Assembly (NCBI RefSeq): GCF_003751445.1
Contig: NZ_RJUU01000002.1
Span: forward strand, 1,054,001 to 1,118,000
Source of the DNA: Streptomyces sp. 840.1
GTDB lineage: Bacteria; Actinomycetota; Actinomycetes; Streptomycetales; Streptomycetaceae
Reading direction: 5' to 3'
Length of the DNA stretch: 64,000 nt
Each line of letters begins with the position of its first letter. Positions within the stretch are counted from its first letter, which is position 1. Shown piece after piece: positions 17,708 through 27,869 of the stretch. The notes beneath the pieces are model-generated. The model was not told where the DNA came from and did not search any database. It worked only from the letters and a program-made list of their open reading frames with translations. The translations under genes were made by a program, and so were the position numbers.

Positions 17708-19711
17708 TCAGCGTACCGCTGTGAGTGAACCGCCCTCCCTCAGCCGGGCCTTCAGGTCAACCGAGGCGTTCCGTGCCGCCGGCACCGCGAGCGTCGTACC
17801 GGCCGCCGATTCGCGGACCGCCCCGGTGGCCTCGATCCGGTCCACCGCACGGCTCCCCGCCGCCAGCACGTACCACCGCCCGGAGGGCGCCTTCCAGTGC
17901 GTGCCGCCCAGGACGTGCTGACCGAACCTGCTGCACAGCGCCGTGTCGCGCCGGTCGCCCACCACGGTCGCCGGGGCGCTCAGCGAGGGATCGGGGGCCA
18001 GGAACTGCACCAGCACGCGTCCGGGGCCCTGCCAGGTGTCGGCCCGGGTGCAGACCCACTGGGCCGGGGCGCCGCCCTCCGGCAGGCGCTGCTCGGCGAA
18101 GTCCCAGTTGTTGACCGCACGCACACCCGTCCCGCGCAGCGCCCGCAGTGAGCACGCGGTGCGCGCCCAGCTCAGCAGCGCGGGACCGCCCGTCGCCTCC
18201 CTCGGCTGCCGTGCGGGCGCGCCGCCGCCGGGCTTCGGGGTGAAGGTGAGATGCACCGGATTAAGATCACCCAGGTCCGTGACGAGGAAGGCGTGCTTCT
18301 CCACGATGCGCTCGGAGGAGCGCAGTTGCATCACCGGCCAGGAGTCGCAGTTGCCGCCCGGCGACGGACGCGCGACGGCGGCCGTCACGCCGTCCGCCCC
18401 GACCTTCAGCGCACGGGCCGGAGTGTCCGGCCGCAGCAGATCGCGCGTCGTGGTCTGCGAGATCCAGGGAGCCAGCAGATAGCGGGCACGGTCACCGCTG
18501 CGGCTGACGACCACCGCGGCTCCCGTCGTCACGTCGGCGTCATCCGTCCGGGCGAAGTCCAGCGCGGGAGCCCCGGTCCCGGACAGCGGCTCCGCGTAGC
18601 GCACCACCCGTACCCCGCCGTCGTGGAACAGCACCACGGCGGCACCGTCCACCTCACCCGCGTACAGCAGCCGAGGCGGCTGGGCCGGGGGCACCGGGAG
18701 GGCCCCCGGGGTGGTCGAGACCGAGGTGCCTCCCGGGGTACGGCCCCAGGCCCGCAGCGCCCGGCCGAGGAGTTCCCGGTCGTCGGTGCGGTCGCCTCGG
18801 GCCGGCCACGCGGTGAAGTCGACACGTGAAGTGTCCGCCCACTCCTCGGCGGCGGTGCGCAGCAGCGCCGCCGGATCGAGGGCGGGCGCGAGCGTGCTCC
18901 GGGCACCGGGGACGCGGACCGCCGAACCCTCCTCGGCCAGCGCGACCACACCGCCCGCCACCACACACAGCGCCGCCACGCCCGCCACCACCCTCATCCG
19001 GTGCCGGCGTCGCAGCAGATCGCTCGGCCGGGTCTGGACCACGCACGGGTCGAACTCCCCGGAACGCAGCAGTGCCTCGGCCCCCGCCCGGTCGCCGGCC
19101 CCGAGCTGCCTGGCCGCCCGCACCGCACGCGCCGGGTCCCTCGCGTCCGCACGGGCGAGCAGGGCCTGCGCCTCGGGTTCGTCCAGCTCCTCCAGCAGCC
19201 GCAGCGCGAACGCCGCCCGGACGGCCGCGGACACCGCCGACAGCTCCTGGTCCAGCGCCAGTTCGGCCGCTCCGCCGGCCCGCGGGAAGAGCCGCAGACC
19301 CCAGACGGCCGGGAGCGAGGGGCGCAGCGCCGCCGGGGCCGGCAGCCGCCCCGGCCACCAGCGCGGCCGCCGCTCGTGGGCCAGCGCGGTGCGCAGTACC
19401 CGTAGCCGCATCCAGGCGTAGGCGGAGGTGACACCGACGGCCGGTGCGGGGCCGGGGGACGCCCCGCGAGTCTGGGCCGGAACCCGGGCGGGCGCCGGTG
19501 TTTCGGGCGCCGTACCCACCCCCGGCAGCGCACGCTGCACCGAGGCGTGGGCGGCCAGCACCCTGCGGTGCCGGCCGAGGGCGGGCGGCAGCACCAGATA
19601 GGCGAGCCGGACGAGACGCGGATAGTGCTCCACGAGCGCGGCCTCGGCCTGCGGGACGCCGGGGCGTTCGCTGCTGCCGGAGGACCGCTGCTGCGGTTGG
19701 TGGATCGGCAT
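17708..19711 (-). CDS. Sigma-factor-like N-domain with membrane anchor and large extracytoplasmic domain
   Basis: 667 aa. Residues ~25-65 (ALVEHYPRLVRLAYLVLP, then HASVQRALP) resemble region 2 of ECF sigma factors. A helical, Ala/Arg-rich segment follows to about residue 230. One membrane helix comes next (MRVVAGVAALCVVAGGVVAL), then some 400 residues that should lie outside the cell, rich in beta-strands. I do not recognise the outer domain. ATG 19711 has GGAAG 11 nt upstream; a GTG at 19750 is an alternative. Possibly a degenerate or membrane-tethered sigma-like regulator; this is inference. Confidence 0.7.
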   Translation of the reverse strand: MPIHQPQQRSSGSSERPGVPQAEAALVEHYPRLVRLAYLVLPPALGRHRRVLAAHASVQRALPGVGTAPETPAPARVPAQTRGASPGPAPAVGVTSAYAWMRLRVLRTALAHERRPRWWPGRLPAPAALRPSLPAVWGLRLFPRAGGAAELALDQELSAVSAAVRAAFALRLLEELDEPEAQALLARADARDPARAVRAARQLGAGDRAGAEALLRSGEFDPCVVQTRPSDLLRRRHRMRVVAGVAALCVVAGGVVALAEEGSAVRVPGARSTLAPALDPAALLRTAAEEWADTSRVDFTAWPARGDRTDDRELLGRALRAWGRTPGGTSVSTTPGALPVPPAQPPRLLYAGEVDGAAVVLFHDGGVRVVRYAEPLSGTGAPALDFARTDDADVTTGAAVVVSRSGDRARYLLAPWISQTTTRDLLRPDTPARALKVGADGVTAAVARPSPGGNCDSWPVMQLRSSERIVEKHAFLVTDLGDLNPVHLTFTPKPGGGAPARQPREATGGPALLSWARTACSLRALRGTGVRAVNNWDFAEQRLPEGGAPAQWVCTRADTWQGPGRVLVQFLAPDPSLSAPATVVGDRRDTALCSRFGQHVLGGTHWKAPSGRWYVLAAGSRAVDRIEATGAVRESAAGTTLAVPAARNASVDLKARLREGGSLTAVR

Positions 19712-19830
19712 GAATTCGGTGCTTCCTGAGCCGTAGGCGGAAACCGTCACACCGACAAACGACTCGATCGTGTGACGGTCACATCACCTGCTCAGGGCAC
19801 CCGTCAGCACCGTGCGGACCGCCCCACCTG

Positions 19831-20283
19831 TCACCGATAGCCCTGCGCCGGCCGGTCGAGCATGGAGTCGAGCACCCGGCCGAAGACCCGCCGCCCCGCA
19901 CCGGAGATCAGCGGATCACCCCACCTCGGCAGCAGCCGGACACTCAGCTCCTCCACCCACACCACGTGGGAGCCGGCATGGGTGGGATACACGTCGATCG
20001 ACGCCCGGCCCAGCACCACCCGGCCGCGCTTCTCCAGACGGCACATCCCCGCCCGGCCGCCGGACGGCGGCGACCACCGGACCACTTCCATCGGATCGTC
20101 GAACGCCAGCGGCCCGAGGCCGGTACGCGCCACGAAGACCGTCCCGGTCCGGGTCGGCAGCCCGTCGGGCACCGTGATCGTGGTCAGCGGGACATGAGCG
20201 GCGTGCCGTTCCCAGTCCGTCACCCGGCGCCAGGACTCGGCTGCGGGAAGAGGAGTGAAGCGCTCGATCCGGAAGACGGCCAC
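19831..20283 (-). CDS. SRPBCC family protein
   Basis: 150-aa Bet v1-like protein with the pattern FTPLPAAESWRRVTDWERHAAHVPLT at the start (in two parts: strand, then helix) and a closing helix RRVFGRVLDSMLDRP. It starts at GTG 20283, 6 nt after a -10 box TAGGAT (20290-20295, minus strand), so probably leaderless. It lies downstream of the DeoR gene on the same strand but with its own promoter. Ligand unknown. Confidence 0.82.
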   Translation of the reverse strand: MAVFRIERFTPLPAAESWRRVTDWERHAAHVPLTTITVPDGLPTRTGTVFVARTGLGPLAFDDPMEVVRWSPPSGGRAGMCRLEKRGRVVLGRASIDVYPTHAGSHVVWVEELSVRLLPRWGDPLISGAGRRVFGRVLDSMLDRPAQGYR

Positions 20284-20362
20284 AGCACGATCCTAGGCCG
20301 TCACGCTCCTCCCGCGAGCTGAGCGGAATCCGAGGCCGCCGAGGGCCCGGCCGATCCGCCGC

Positions 20363-21205
20363 TCAGACCTGCGCGGGTCCGCCGTCCGCGTCCCGGCCCG
20401 CGACGACCAGACCGGGCAGGTGCTCCTCGATCTCCTCGCGGGCCTCCCCGGACAGGCCCGCGTCCGTGACGAACGTGTTCACCTGCTCGAGCGTCGCGAA
20501 CGAACTCAGCCCCACCGTTCCCCACTTGGTATGGTCCGCGACCACCACCACGCGCCGCGCCGACTGCACGAAACGCCGGTTCGTCTCGGCCTCCGCCAGG
20601 TTCGGCGTGGACAGACCGGCCTCGACGGAGATGCCGTGCACGCCGAGGAAGAGCACATCGAAGTGGAGCGAGACGATCGCCTGGTCCGCGACCGGGCCGA
20701 CCAGCGAGTCGGACGGCGTCCGCACCCCACCGGTGAGCACCACCGTCGCGGCACCCGGCCGGGCGCCCGGCGACCCCGGACGCTGCGCCGCGTGGAACAC
20801 ATCGGCGACCCGCACCGAGTTGGTCACCACCGTCAGGTCCGGCACATCCAGCAGGTGCTGGGCGAGCGCGTAGGTCGTGGTGCCGCCGGAGAGGGCGATC
20901 GCACTGCCGGGCACGGCCATCGCGGCGGCAGCCCGTGCGATGTCCTCCTTGGCGGTCAGCTCCAGCGTCGACTTCGCCTCGAACCCGGGCTCGTGCGTAC
21001 TCGCCTCGACCACCGGTACGGCGCCGCCGTGCACCTTCTCGATGACACCCAGCCGGGCCAGCGCGTCCAGGTCCCGGCGGACGGTCATGTCGGAGACGCT
21101 CAGCTTGCGGGTCAGCTCATTGACCCTGACCCCGCCGCGCCTGCGCACCTCGTCGAGGATCAGCGCACGCCGCTGCTCCGCGAGCAGATTCTGATTCTCG
21201 CTCAA
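20363..21205 (-). CDS. DeoR/GlpR family transcriptional regulator
   Basis: 280-aa repressor. The DeoR helix-turn-helix is complete (RRRGGVRVNELTRKLSVSDM, then TVRRDLDALARLGVIEKVHG), followed by the ISOCOT sugar-phosphate sensor domain (ALSGGTTTYALAQHL, VLTGGVRTPSD, VVVVADHTKWG). The start appears to be TTG at 21205 (AGC GAG AAT follow), with AAGGA upstream; no ATG or GTG fits the family N-terminus better. The ligand is likely a phosphorylated sugar or polyol, but no sugar operon is adjacent. Confidence 0.9.
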   Translation of the reverse strand: MSENQNLLAEQRRALILDEVRRRGGVRVNELTRKLSVSDMTVRRDLDALARLGVIEKVHGGAVPVVEASTHEPGFEAKSTLELTAKEDIARAAAAMAVPGSAIALSGGTTTYALAQHLLDVPDLTVVTNSVRVADVFHAAQRPGSPGARPGAATVVLTGGVRTPSDSLVGPVADQAIVSLHFDVLFLGVHGISVEAGLSTPNLAEAETNRRFVQSARRVVVVADHTKWGTVGLSSFATLEQVNTFVTDAGLSGEAREEIEEHLPGLVVAGRDADGGPAQV

Positions 21206-21390
21206 CGCCGGGTCCGGTCCTTCCCTGTGGCCGTGCAGGAGTCCGTTCGGACGGGCTCATCCTGCCACGCGGTGTCGCGGGCCGCCGCACTGGGGAGATT
21301 TCGTAAGAGCGGCACGGATTCCGCCACCCGGCCGCGAGTCTGGTGACCGGCCATCAGCCGGCCTCCCCCCTGCGAGAGCGAGTCACCCCA

Positions 21391-23772
21391 GTGCCACCTC
21401 CCACCCAGGCCCCGCAGAGCACCGGACCAGCGCTGGAACTGCTGGTCCACGGTGTGGGCGGAACCACGCCCCAGGAGATGCTCCTCGACCCGCGCACGGT
21501 GCGCGTCACCGGCGACGCCACCGCCGCCATATACCGGCGCTCCGGCGACGTCGACGCGGAGCAGCACCCCGAGCGGTACCGGGACCAGCCCATTCCCGAG
21601 GCCTACTGCTGGTCCAATCTCACGTCCGGCAACGGCTCCCGTGCACTGTGGCTCCTGCTGCTGCCGTTCATGGTGATCAACCTCGCCCACTGGATGCGCC
21701 CGGCCGCCACCGGCCGCCCCCGCACGATCCGGCTCTACGGGGCGCTCGTCCGGCTGGTCGCGCTGAGCCTCACCGTCCTGCTGACCGCCGCGGCCTGCGA
21801 GGTCGCGCTCGATCTGACCGCCTGGCAGTGCGCCGGTGTGCACGCCTGCTCCGACCAGCGCTCGTGGCTGGGATTCCTGTCCGCCGCCCAGGGCGGCTGG
21901 TGGTCCCAGCCCGGCCGACGGCTCGCCCTCGCGGCGCTGGTGCCGACCGCCCTGGTGGGACTGCTCTGGTACCTGTCCAACCGTACCTGGAGCGCCTACG
22001 AGTCCCAGCGCCCGCTGACCGGCTCGGTCCCGGACGACGACGGCGGCGGGCCGGTGGCCGGCGCCCCCGCCGAGCCCCTGCGGCCCGCGCTCGGGCGCCC
22101 CGGATTCTGGTTCGGCCGCCGGCTCGTCGCCCGGCTGCGCGCCGCCCACACCGCCGCCGGCTTCCTGACCGTCACCGCCTCCGTCGCGGGCGCCGCCGCC
22201 AGGCACGACCGGGCCGCCGACGGCGCGGTCCCGGCCCTGTACGGACGGCTGATCGAGGCGCTGCTCGTCCTGGGCATGCTCGTCGTGCTCTGGGTCGTCT
22301 GCCGGCGCGGCCGCAGCGAACGGCGCCTCGACAACCGGCTCGACCGCGCCGTCATCACCTACCTGCCGGGGGCCGCGCTGACCCTGCTCGTCCTCGCCTC
22401 GGTGCACGCCGCCTGGTCCCGCCCCGGCTGGGCGTCGGCGGGCACCCTCCCCGGCGACATCACCTTCCGCGTGGTCACCCTCGCCCAGGGCGCCCTCGTC
22501 GTCGTCCTCGCCGCCGTGGCGTGGCTCCTGTACCGGCGCAGCCCGGAGCCGCGCACCGTGATGCACGGACTCGGCGGCCCCGCGGTCGCGATGCTCGCCT
22601 GCGCACTGGGCGGCGTGATGACCGGCGGGGTGGCCCAGCGGGTGGCCGACTGGCTCGACGGGCCCGGCAGCCCAGGTATGGGCCGCAGCGCCGTCATCGA
22701 CGGACCACCGGTCCTGCTCAGCTGGCAGGCCTCCGTCATCCCCGTGCTGCTGTTGCTGCTCCTGCTCCCCGGCATCGCACTCGGCGTACGGACCTACCTC
22801 ACTGCCCGCCGCCTGGAGCCGGCCGTCGACGCGGAGTACGAGGAGCGGCGGCCCGACCCAGCCCGTACCAGGCAGATCGCCCTGACCCGCGCCACGGCCG
22901 CGCTCACCGACTCGGCGCCCGGCATCGTCGGCCTGGTCTCCGGCGCCACCCTGCTGCTCGGCGCCGCGGCGGTCGGCGGGGCCTGGGCGAGCGGACAGGT
23001 GCCGGGACTCGCGATGGACGGCAGCAGCCCCTTCGTCGAATCGATGGCCGAGGCGGCGCAGTCGACCGGCTCCTGGATGATCGGCTTCGGCTTCCTGGTC
23101 TTCGTCGCCTGCGGCCGGCGCGCCTACCGGGACGCCTCCGCCCGGCGCACGATCGGCATCCTCTGGGACGTCGGCACCTTCTGGCCGCGCGCCGCGCACC
23201 CCTTCGCACCGCCCTGCTACGCCGAGCGCGCCGTCCCCGACCTGGCCTCACGCATGTCCGGCTGGACGGCACGGACCAAGGGCCGGCTCGTCATCTCCGG
23301 CCACTCCCAGGGCAGCGTCCTGGCCGCGTCCGCGGTCTGGCAGCTGCCCGCCGCCACCCGGCGCAGGGTCGCCCTGCTGACCTACGGCTCACCGATCGAG
23401 CGGCTCTACGGACGCTGGTTCCCGGCCTACTTCGGCCCCGCCCAGCTGCACGGGCTGCACCGCTCCGTGCACTGCTGGCGCAATCTGTGGCGGGCCACCG
23501 ACCCGATCGGCGGCGAGGTCCGCCTGGGTGAGGAGTCCGGCCCCGAGGTGGACCGGGGCCCGCTGAAGGACCCGCTGGTCTACGGGCGCACCCCCGAGCA
23601 CCCGCTGCCCGAGCCGGTGCTGGGCCACTCCGACTACCAGGCCGACCCGGTCTTCGCCCGGGAGCGGGCCGCACTCCTGGAACGGCTTTCCCCGGTCCTG
23701 CCCCAGCAGGCCGACGAGCCCCGGCACGAACTCAGGGAAGTTCCGGGAGGTCCTCCGGATACAGCAGGGTGA
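21391..23772 (+). CDS. Polytopic membrane protein with split alpha/beta-hydrolase motifs
   Basis: 793 aa. The N-terminus carries [17 protein letters not shown], the HGxG oxyanion-type motif of lipases. About ten membrane helices follow (residues ~85-580). The C-terminal cytoplasmic part has [18 protein letters not shown], a nucleophile elbow with Ser639, and a late conserved His region ([11 protein letters not shown]). It looks like a serine hydrolase interrupted by a membrane domain. GTG 21391 gives the family-like N-terminus; GTG 21343 would add 16 residues. Its last 41 nt overlap the convergent beta-helix/AAA gene. Substrate unknown; a lipid is plausible. Confidence 0.8.
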   Translation: MPPPTQAPQSTGPALELLVHGVGGTTPQEMLLDPRTVRVTGDATAAIYRRSGDVDAEQHPERYRDQPIPEAYCWSNLTSGNGSRALWLLLLPFMVINLAHWMRPAATGRPRTIRLYGALVRLVALSLTVLLTAAACEVALDLTAWQCAGVHACSDQRSWLGFLSAAQGGWWSQPGRRLALAALVPTALVGLLWYLSNRTWSAYESQRPLTGSVPDDDGGGPVAGAPAEPLRPALGRPGFWFGRRLVARLRAAHTAAGFLTVTASVAGAAARHDRAADGAVPALYGRLIEALLVLGMLVVLWVVCRRGRSERRLDNRLDRAVITYLPGAALTLLVLASVHAAWSRPGWASAGTLPGDITFRVVTLAQGALVVVLAAVAWLLYRRSPEPRTVMHGLGGPAVAMLACALGGVMTGGVAQRVADWLDGPGSPGMGRSAVIDGPPVLLSWQASVIPVLLLLLLLPGIALGVRTYLTARRLEPAVDAEYEERRPDPARTRQIALTRATAALTDSAPGIVGLVSGATLLLGAAAVGGAWASGQVPGLAMDGSSPFVESMAEAAQSTGSWMIGFGFLVFVACGRRAYRDASARRTIGILWDVGTFWPRAAHPFAPPCYAERAVPDLASRMSGWTARTKGRLVISGHSQGSVLAASAVWQLPAATRRRVALLTYGSPIERLYGRWFPAYFGPAQLHGLHRSVHCWRNLWRATDPIGGEVRLGEESGPEVDRGPLKDPLVYGRTPEHPLPEPVLGHSDYQADPVFARERAALLERLSPVLPQQADEPRHELREVPGGPPDTAG

Positions 23773-26164
23773 GGTCGTCCGTGCTCGTCTCCGCGAGCTG
23801 GGCGACCCGGCCCGCATGCCGCTCCACCATCGACTCGAAGGTCTGACGGGCCGTCCGGCCGTTGCCGAAGGCGGGCCCCTTGGGCAGCTCCGTGAAGTAC
23901 TTCAGCAGCGCCTCGTCCGTCCCGGAGGCCAGGCTGTACTCCTGCTCCTCGGTCTGCTGCTCGACGATCCGCAGCAGCTCCCGGGGCTCGTAGTCGCTGA
24001 AGGTGATCGTCCGTGAGAACCGGGACGCCACACCGGGGTTGACGGTCAGGAACCGCTCCATCTCGTTGGTGTATCCGGCGACGATGACGACCACCGCGTC
24101 CCGGTGGTCCTCCATCAGCTTCACGAGGGTGTCGATCGCCTCGCGGCCGAAGTCCCGCCCGGAGTCCTCGGGGGACAGGGCGTACGCCTCGTCGACGAAC
24201 AGCACGCCGCCGCGCGCCCGGTCGAAGGCCTCCTGGGTACGGATGGCGGTCGAGCCGATGTGCTCGCCGACCAGATCGACCCGGGACACCTCGACCAGAT
24301 GGCCGCGCTCCAGCACACCGAGGGAGGCCAGGATCTCGCCGTACAGCCGGGCCACGGTCGTCTTGCCGGTGCCGGGGGAGCCGGTGAAGACGAGGTGGCG
24401 GCGGACGGACGCGGCCTTCAGGCCGGCCTGCTGCCGTCGCCGCCCCACCTCGATCATGTCGGTGAGGGCGCGCACCTCGCGCTTGACGCTGTCGAGCCCG
24501 ACCAGCGTGTCCAGCTCGCCCAGGACCGCCCCCGAGGTGCGCACCGGCTCGGCCGGCGCCTGGGCGGCGACGGGCCCGGCCGCACGCGGCGCGGGGACCG
24601 CCCCGAGCAGTCCGGGTGTCGTCTGGGTCGCCGTCAGGACGGCCGGCGGCGGGGGAGTTGCGGTGCGCAGCGCGCTCTCGTCGCTGGTGCAGTCCTCCAC
24701 GACCGGACCGGTGCCGGACCCGTCGCCCTGGGCGCCGCCGTCCGGGAACTCGTAACCGCCGCGGGCACAGCGTTCGGTGCGGCACCGGGTCAGCGTCGTG
24801 CGGCAGCCCTCCATCACATGGAAGCCGTAGCCCTCGCTGCCGGTGACCCGGCAGCCGTGGAAGGTGCCTCGGCCCTCGGCCGACACGTAGAAACCGGCCT
24901 CGGCGGGCGAGGTGACCGTGCAGCGCTCGATCGTCGGGTCGGCGCCCTTGGTGACGATCACGCCGGTCTGGGCGGCGTCGATGGTGCAGTTGTTCAGGGT
25001 GCCGCCGCTCCCGTGGTCGCGGAACCAGGCGCCGGTCGATGTCTCACGGATCCGGCAGTCGTCGAGCTGCGCGGTCGCCCCGTCGCTCACGGATACCGCC
25101 GTGTTGCGGATCTGGGAGAGGTCGCTGTCCACGACGTCGGCGCGCGAGCCCCGGTCGAGCACGAAGATGGCGTCCGGAACGTCGTGGACGCGGCAGGAAT
25201 CCAGTATCACCGTCGCGCCGTCGCTGACCCAGACCGCCGGGTAGTCGCCCGTACTGTCGTGGATCTCGCACTGGTTGGCGTCGACCCGGGTGCCAGGGTC
25301 CCAGACCGAGAGCCCGTTGCGGCCGAACCGGCGCACCGTGGAGCGGGTGAGGGTGAGGACCGAGCGCGAACGCAGGTCGACCGCGTTCTCCGGGATGTCG
25401 TGGATGTCGCAGTCGGCCAGGGTGAGCACCGCGTCGGTGTCGAGGGTGACCCCGTCGGCCGACGTGCGGTGGACCGTGCAGTCGGTGAGATGGGCGGAGG
25501 CGCGGGCGGCCACCTGTATTCCGCTGCCCTTGATCTCGTAGATCTCGCAGCCGACCGCTTCCAGCCCGCTGCCCTCGCCCGTCACGGACAGTCCCGCGCC
25601 CGAGGAGTGATGGACGCGGCAGCGCTCCAGGCGGGGGTGTGCGCCGTCGCGCACCGAGACACCGGACTGTCCGGCCGAGACGACCTCGCACTCCTCGAAC
25701 ACACCGCCCGCTCCGTCGAGTACGGCGATGCCGACTCCGGCCGGATTGTCGACGGTGCAGCGGCGCACGGTCGGCCGGGCCGCACCGCGCACCTCCAGAC
25801 CGGCGGCCGAGCGGGTCACGATCCGCAGGTCCGCGAGTTCCGGGGCGCCTTCCTCGATCAGCAGGGCGGGGGCCGCGGAGTCCTGGCCCTCGATGTGGAG
25901 GTCCTGGACCACGGCGGAGGCGCGCAGCGTCAGCGGTACGCCGTCGGCCGGGGCGATCCGGACGGATCCAAGGGAGCCCTCGGGCCCGCGCAGCGTCACC
26001 GCGCGGGCGATGACGAGGTTCTCCCGGTAGGTGCCCGGCGCGACGGTGAGCACATCACCGTCGGCCGCGGCCTCCAGGGCCGCGGTGAGGGAGGCGTATT
26101 CGCCAGTGCGGCGCCGCCACCGCGATGTGCCGGTGTGCGTCACCTGGACCGTGCCCTGTGCCAT
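23732..26164 (-). CDS. Right-handed beta-helix repeat / AAA+ ATPase (EccA/CbbX-like) fusion
   Basis: 810 aa in two halves. Residues ~20-490 form pectate-lyase-like beta-helix coils, with many repeats of the type 'V..C.I......G' and 'A.A.L.DC.I'. After a Pro/Ala-rich linker, residues ~550-800 are a CbbX/SpoVK/EccA-type AAA+ domain: GSPGTGKTT with Lys601 (Walker A), [10 protein letters not shown] with Asp658 (Walker B), sensor-1 [10 protein letters not shown] and the arginine-rich ASRFSRTI. EccA proteins serve type VII secretion, but no ESX genes are here. Probably an ATP-driven remodeller whose helix binds an elongated partner. ATG 26164 is the natural start. Its 3' end overlaps the convergent hydrolase. 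Confidence 0.88.
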   Translation of the reverse strand: MAQGTVQVTHTGTSRWRRRTGEYASLTAALEAAADGDVLTVAPGTYRENLVIARAVTLRGPEGSLGSVRIAPADGVPLTLRASAVVQDLHIEGQDSAAPALLIEEGAPELADLRIVTRSAAGLEVRGAARPTVRRCTVDNPAGVGIAVLDGAGGVFEECEVVSAGQSGVSVRDGAHPRLERCRVHHSSGAGLSVTGEGSGLEAVGCEIYEIKGSGIQVAARASAHLTDCTVHRTSADGVTLDTDAVLTLADCDIHDIPENAVDLRSRSVLTLTRSTVRRFGRNGLSVWDPGTRVDANQCEIHDSTGDYPAVWVSDGATVILDSCRVHDVPDAIFVLDRGSRADVVDSDLSQIRNTAVSVSDGATAQLDDCRIRETSTGAWFRDHGSGGTLNNCTIDAAQTGVIVTKGADPTIERCTVTSPAEAGFYVSAEGRGTFHGCRVTGSEGYGFHVMEGCRTTLTRCRTERCARGGYEFPDGGAQGDGSGTGPVVEDCTSDESALRTATPPPPAVLTATQTTPGLLGAVPAPRAAGPVAAQAPAEPVRTSGAVLGELDTLVGLDSVKREVRALTDMIEVGRRRQQAGLKAASVRRHLVFTGSPGTGKTTVARLYGEILASLGVLERGHLVEVSRVDLVGEHIGSTAIRTQEAFDRARGGVLFVDEAYALSPEDSGRDFGREAIDTLVKLMEDHRDAVVVIVAGYTNEMERFLTVNPGVASRFSRTITFSDYEPRELLRIVEQQTEEQEYSLASGTDEALLKYFTELPKGPAFGNGRTARQTFESMVERHAGRVAQLAETSTDDLTLLYPEDLPELP

Positions 26165-26361
26165 GGCGCTGACGTGCCCCCGCCTCGTGCGTGTGTGATG
26201 CCCTGGTCACCGGCCTCACGGCGATGACCACCCAGAAGTCCGCCCGCCGCAGTGACGGGCGGGCCGGTCCACCGTAGCGCGCGCGGAGGGCGGGAGTTGA
26301 CCTGATCGGCACCCTCCCGGTGCCGTGACGGGCAAAGCCTGCCGGGCGGGGCGCACCCGGC

Positions 26362-26970
26362 TCAGCTGCCGGTGCCCGTCCTGCCCCAGTCGGGACCGGC
26401 CCTGGCCCATGCCCGGTCGAGCCGCTCGTACCGTGCCCGCACCATGCGCCATACGATCAGGCGCCGTCCGGACTCGATCAGCAGGGCGGTGAGCATCGCG
26501 GCGCCGAGCCCGGCCAGTGCGGCATGGGTGTGCGCCGTCGGAGCGTCCATGGGGCGCAGTGCGGGATGCCCCTCCGGGTCCGTCCAGATCCTCACCCGGG
26601 TCCCCGGCGCGGTGTTGCGTGCGGAGGTCGTCACCGTGGCGCTGCGGGCCGTGCCGTCCGGTGCGCGCCAGCGGGCCAGCACCGTGACCATGGCCGCGCG
26701 GTCGGTGGAGATCTCCGGGTCGGCGACGAAGTGCCGTGAACCCGAGGCCCGGTGCACCACGACGGCGGTGGTGAGATGGGTGCGCGCCTGCTGGGCGCGC
26801 ACCGATTCCTGCAACGCGTCATCGGCGAGCGAGCCGAAGAACCAGCCGAGCGCCGGTGACGCCACCACGAGCAGCACGAACGCGGCCAGGGCCACCCACG
26901 CCTCGCGCCGGTCCGTGGCACGGCGCAGAGGGTTGTGCCGCCAACGCCAGACTCCCGAAAGTGCCCGCAC
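26362..26970 (-). CDS. Rv1733c family membrane protein
   Basis: 202 aa with two membrane helices: REAWVALAAFVLLVVASPAL at the N-terminus and AALAGLGAAMLTALLIESGR near the C-terminus. Between them lies an extracytoplasmic domain of about 110 residues with the family segments TTAVVVHRASG and GTRVRIWTDPEGHP. The layout matches mycobacterial Rv1733c, a dormancy-associated membrane protein of unknown function. GTG 26970 has AGGA 4 nt upstream. It lies upstream of the beta-helix/AAA gene on the same strand, with 197 nt between them that show no gene. Confidence 0.83.
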   Translation of the reverse strand: MRALSGVWRWRHNPLRRATDRREAWVALAAFVLLVVASPALGWFFGSLADDALQESVRAQQARTHLTTAVVVHRASGSRHFVADPEISTDRAAMVTVLARWRAPDGTARSATVTTSARNTAPGTRVRIWTDPEGHPALRPMDAPTAHTHAALAGLGAAMLTALLIESGRRLIVWRMVRARYERLDRAWARAGPDWGRTGTGS

Positions 26971-27386
26971 AGTCCTGCACCCCCTTCCGTATCCGTCTTA
27001 ACCCGATACGGTGCGGTCCGCGCGCCGGAGCGGCGAGGAGAGAGCAACCTCACCCCGTCCAACGCATCGGCCGGCTCCGGGAGTTCCCGCCCACTGGGGG
27101 CCGTTCGCCACGGACACCCGTGCGGGGGGCGGCTGCTGACCTCCTGAGGCCCGCGCGCCCGCGGCGGAGGCGGGCGACCGGCGAGGGCGGCCGTCGAGTC
27201 CCCATGGCTCGACTGCACTCTCGCCGGTCGTCTGTGCCGTCGGCACTCCGAACGGACGGCTGAGGACGGCACTCGGTACGGCAGGGCGCATGCGCCCATT
27301 CTGCCAGCAGCAGCCGACAGGCCGCCGTCCGCGGGGCGGTGTACCCCCTCAGGGCCCCTGAATGCCCCCGGACGGTTTTCCCGGTC
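26971..27386. other. Intergenic region with a 25-bp inverted repeat
   Basis: No convincing gene in 416 nt. The promoter side of the Rv1733c-like gene carries CCGTATC at 26987-26993 and its exact complement GATACGG at 27005-27011, an operator- or hairpin-like element about 20 nt upstream of the start codon. The rest is GC-rich; a 97-codon minus-strand frame at 26998-27291 has weak codon bias and was not accepted. Confidence 0.5.
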
Positions 27387-27869
27387 CTAGTACCCTCGGC
27401 CGCCCTGGTACGGGCGGTTGTACGGGTCCTCGTACGGCGACTGCGCGGGAACCGGCCGCGGGGACGCGGGACGCATCGACTCGTAGCCGGTACCGGGTGC
27501 GGGCCGCGGCTGCTGGTGCTGTTGCGGCGGCGGCTGGTAGCCACCGCGGCTCGCGGCGGGCTGCTGCGGGATGTACGGCGCCGGGGCGTGCTGCAGATGG
27601 GCCGGCTGCATCGGCGCGTAACCCTGCTGGGCGGCCGGCTGCGGGTAGCCGTACGACGGGGTGGGCTGGGAGGGCGCCGAGGGGAGGGCCGGCAGGGCCG
27701 ACGGAAGCGCCGGCAGATAGCTGTTGCCGGTGTCGTAGGCCGCAGGCACTCGGATCGGCGCGATCTGGGGGGTGCCCCGCTCCGCGACCAGGGAGTCGTA
27801 GATCGGAGTGTCGGGGAACGACGGCGCGGCGTAGTAGCCGCCACCGTAGGTGGAGCGAGGGGAGGTCAT
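27387..27869 (-). CDS. Pro/Gln/Tyr-rich protein, DUF6643-like
   Basis: 160 aa, low-complexity except for the N-terminus MTSPRSTYGGGYYAAPSFPD followed by TPIYDSLVAERGTPQIAPIR, which matches a small Streptomyces family I know as DUF6643. The remainder is Pro/Gln/Ala/Tyr-rich and likely disordered, ending in YQGGRGY. AGGTGG precedes the ATG by 2-3 nt. The upstream region (27870-28109) is unusually AT-rich with two inverted repeats, suggesting dedicated regulation. Function unknown. Confidence 0.8.
   Translation of the reverse strand: MTSPRSTYGGGYYAAPSFPDTPIYDSLVAERGTPQIAPIRVPAAYDTGNSYLPALPSALPALPSAPSQPTPSYGYPQPAAQQGYAPMQPAHLQHAPAPYIPQQPAASRGGYQPPPQQHQQPRPAPGTGYESMRPASPRPVPAQSPYEDPYNRPYQGGRGY

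Noticed and set aside
23732..26164. Component of a type VII (ESX) secretion locus
   Set aside because: The AAA+ domain is EccA-like, but no eccB-E, esx or mycosin genes are present.
24104..26227. Plus-strand open frame of 707 codons opposite the beta-helix/AAA gene
   Set aside because: Shadow of the repetitive beta-helix coding sequence; no domain signature and wrong codon-position bias.
26998..27291. Possible 97-codon minus-strand gene in the 26971-27386 gap
   Set aside because: Third-position G/C bias is clearly weaker than in neighbouring genes, no ribosome binding site and no recognisable motif.
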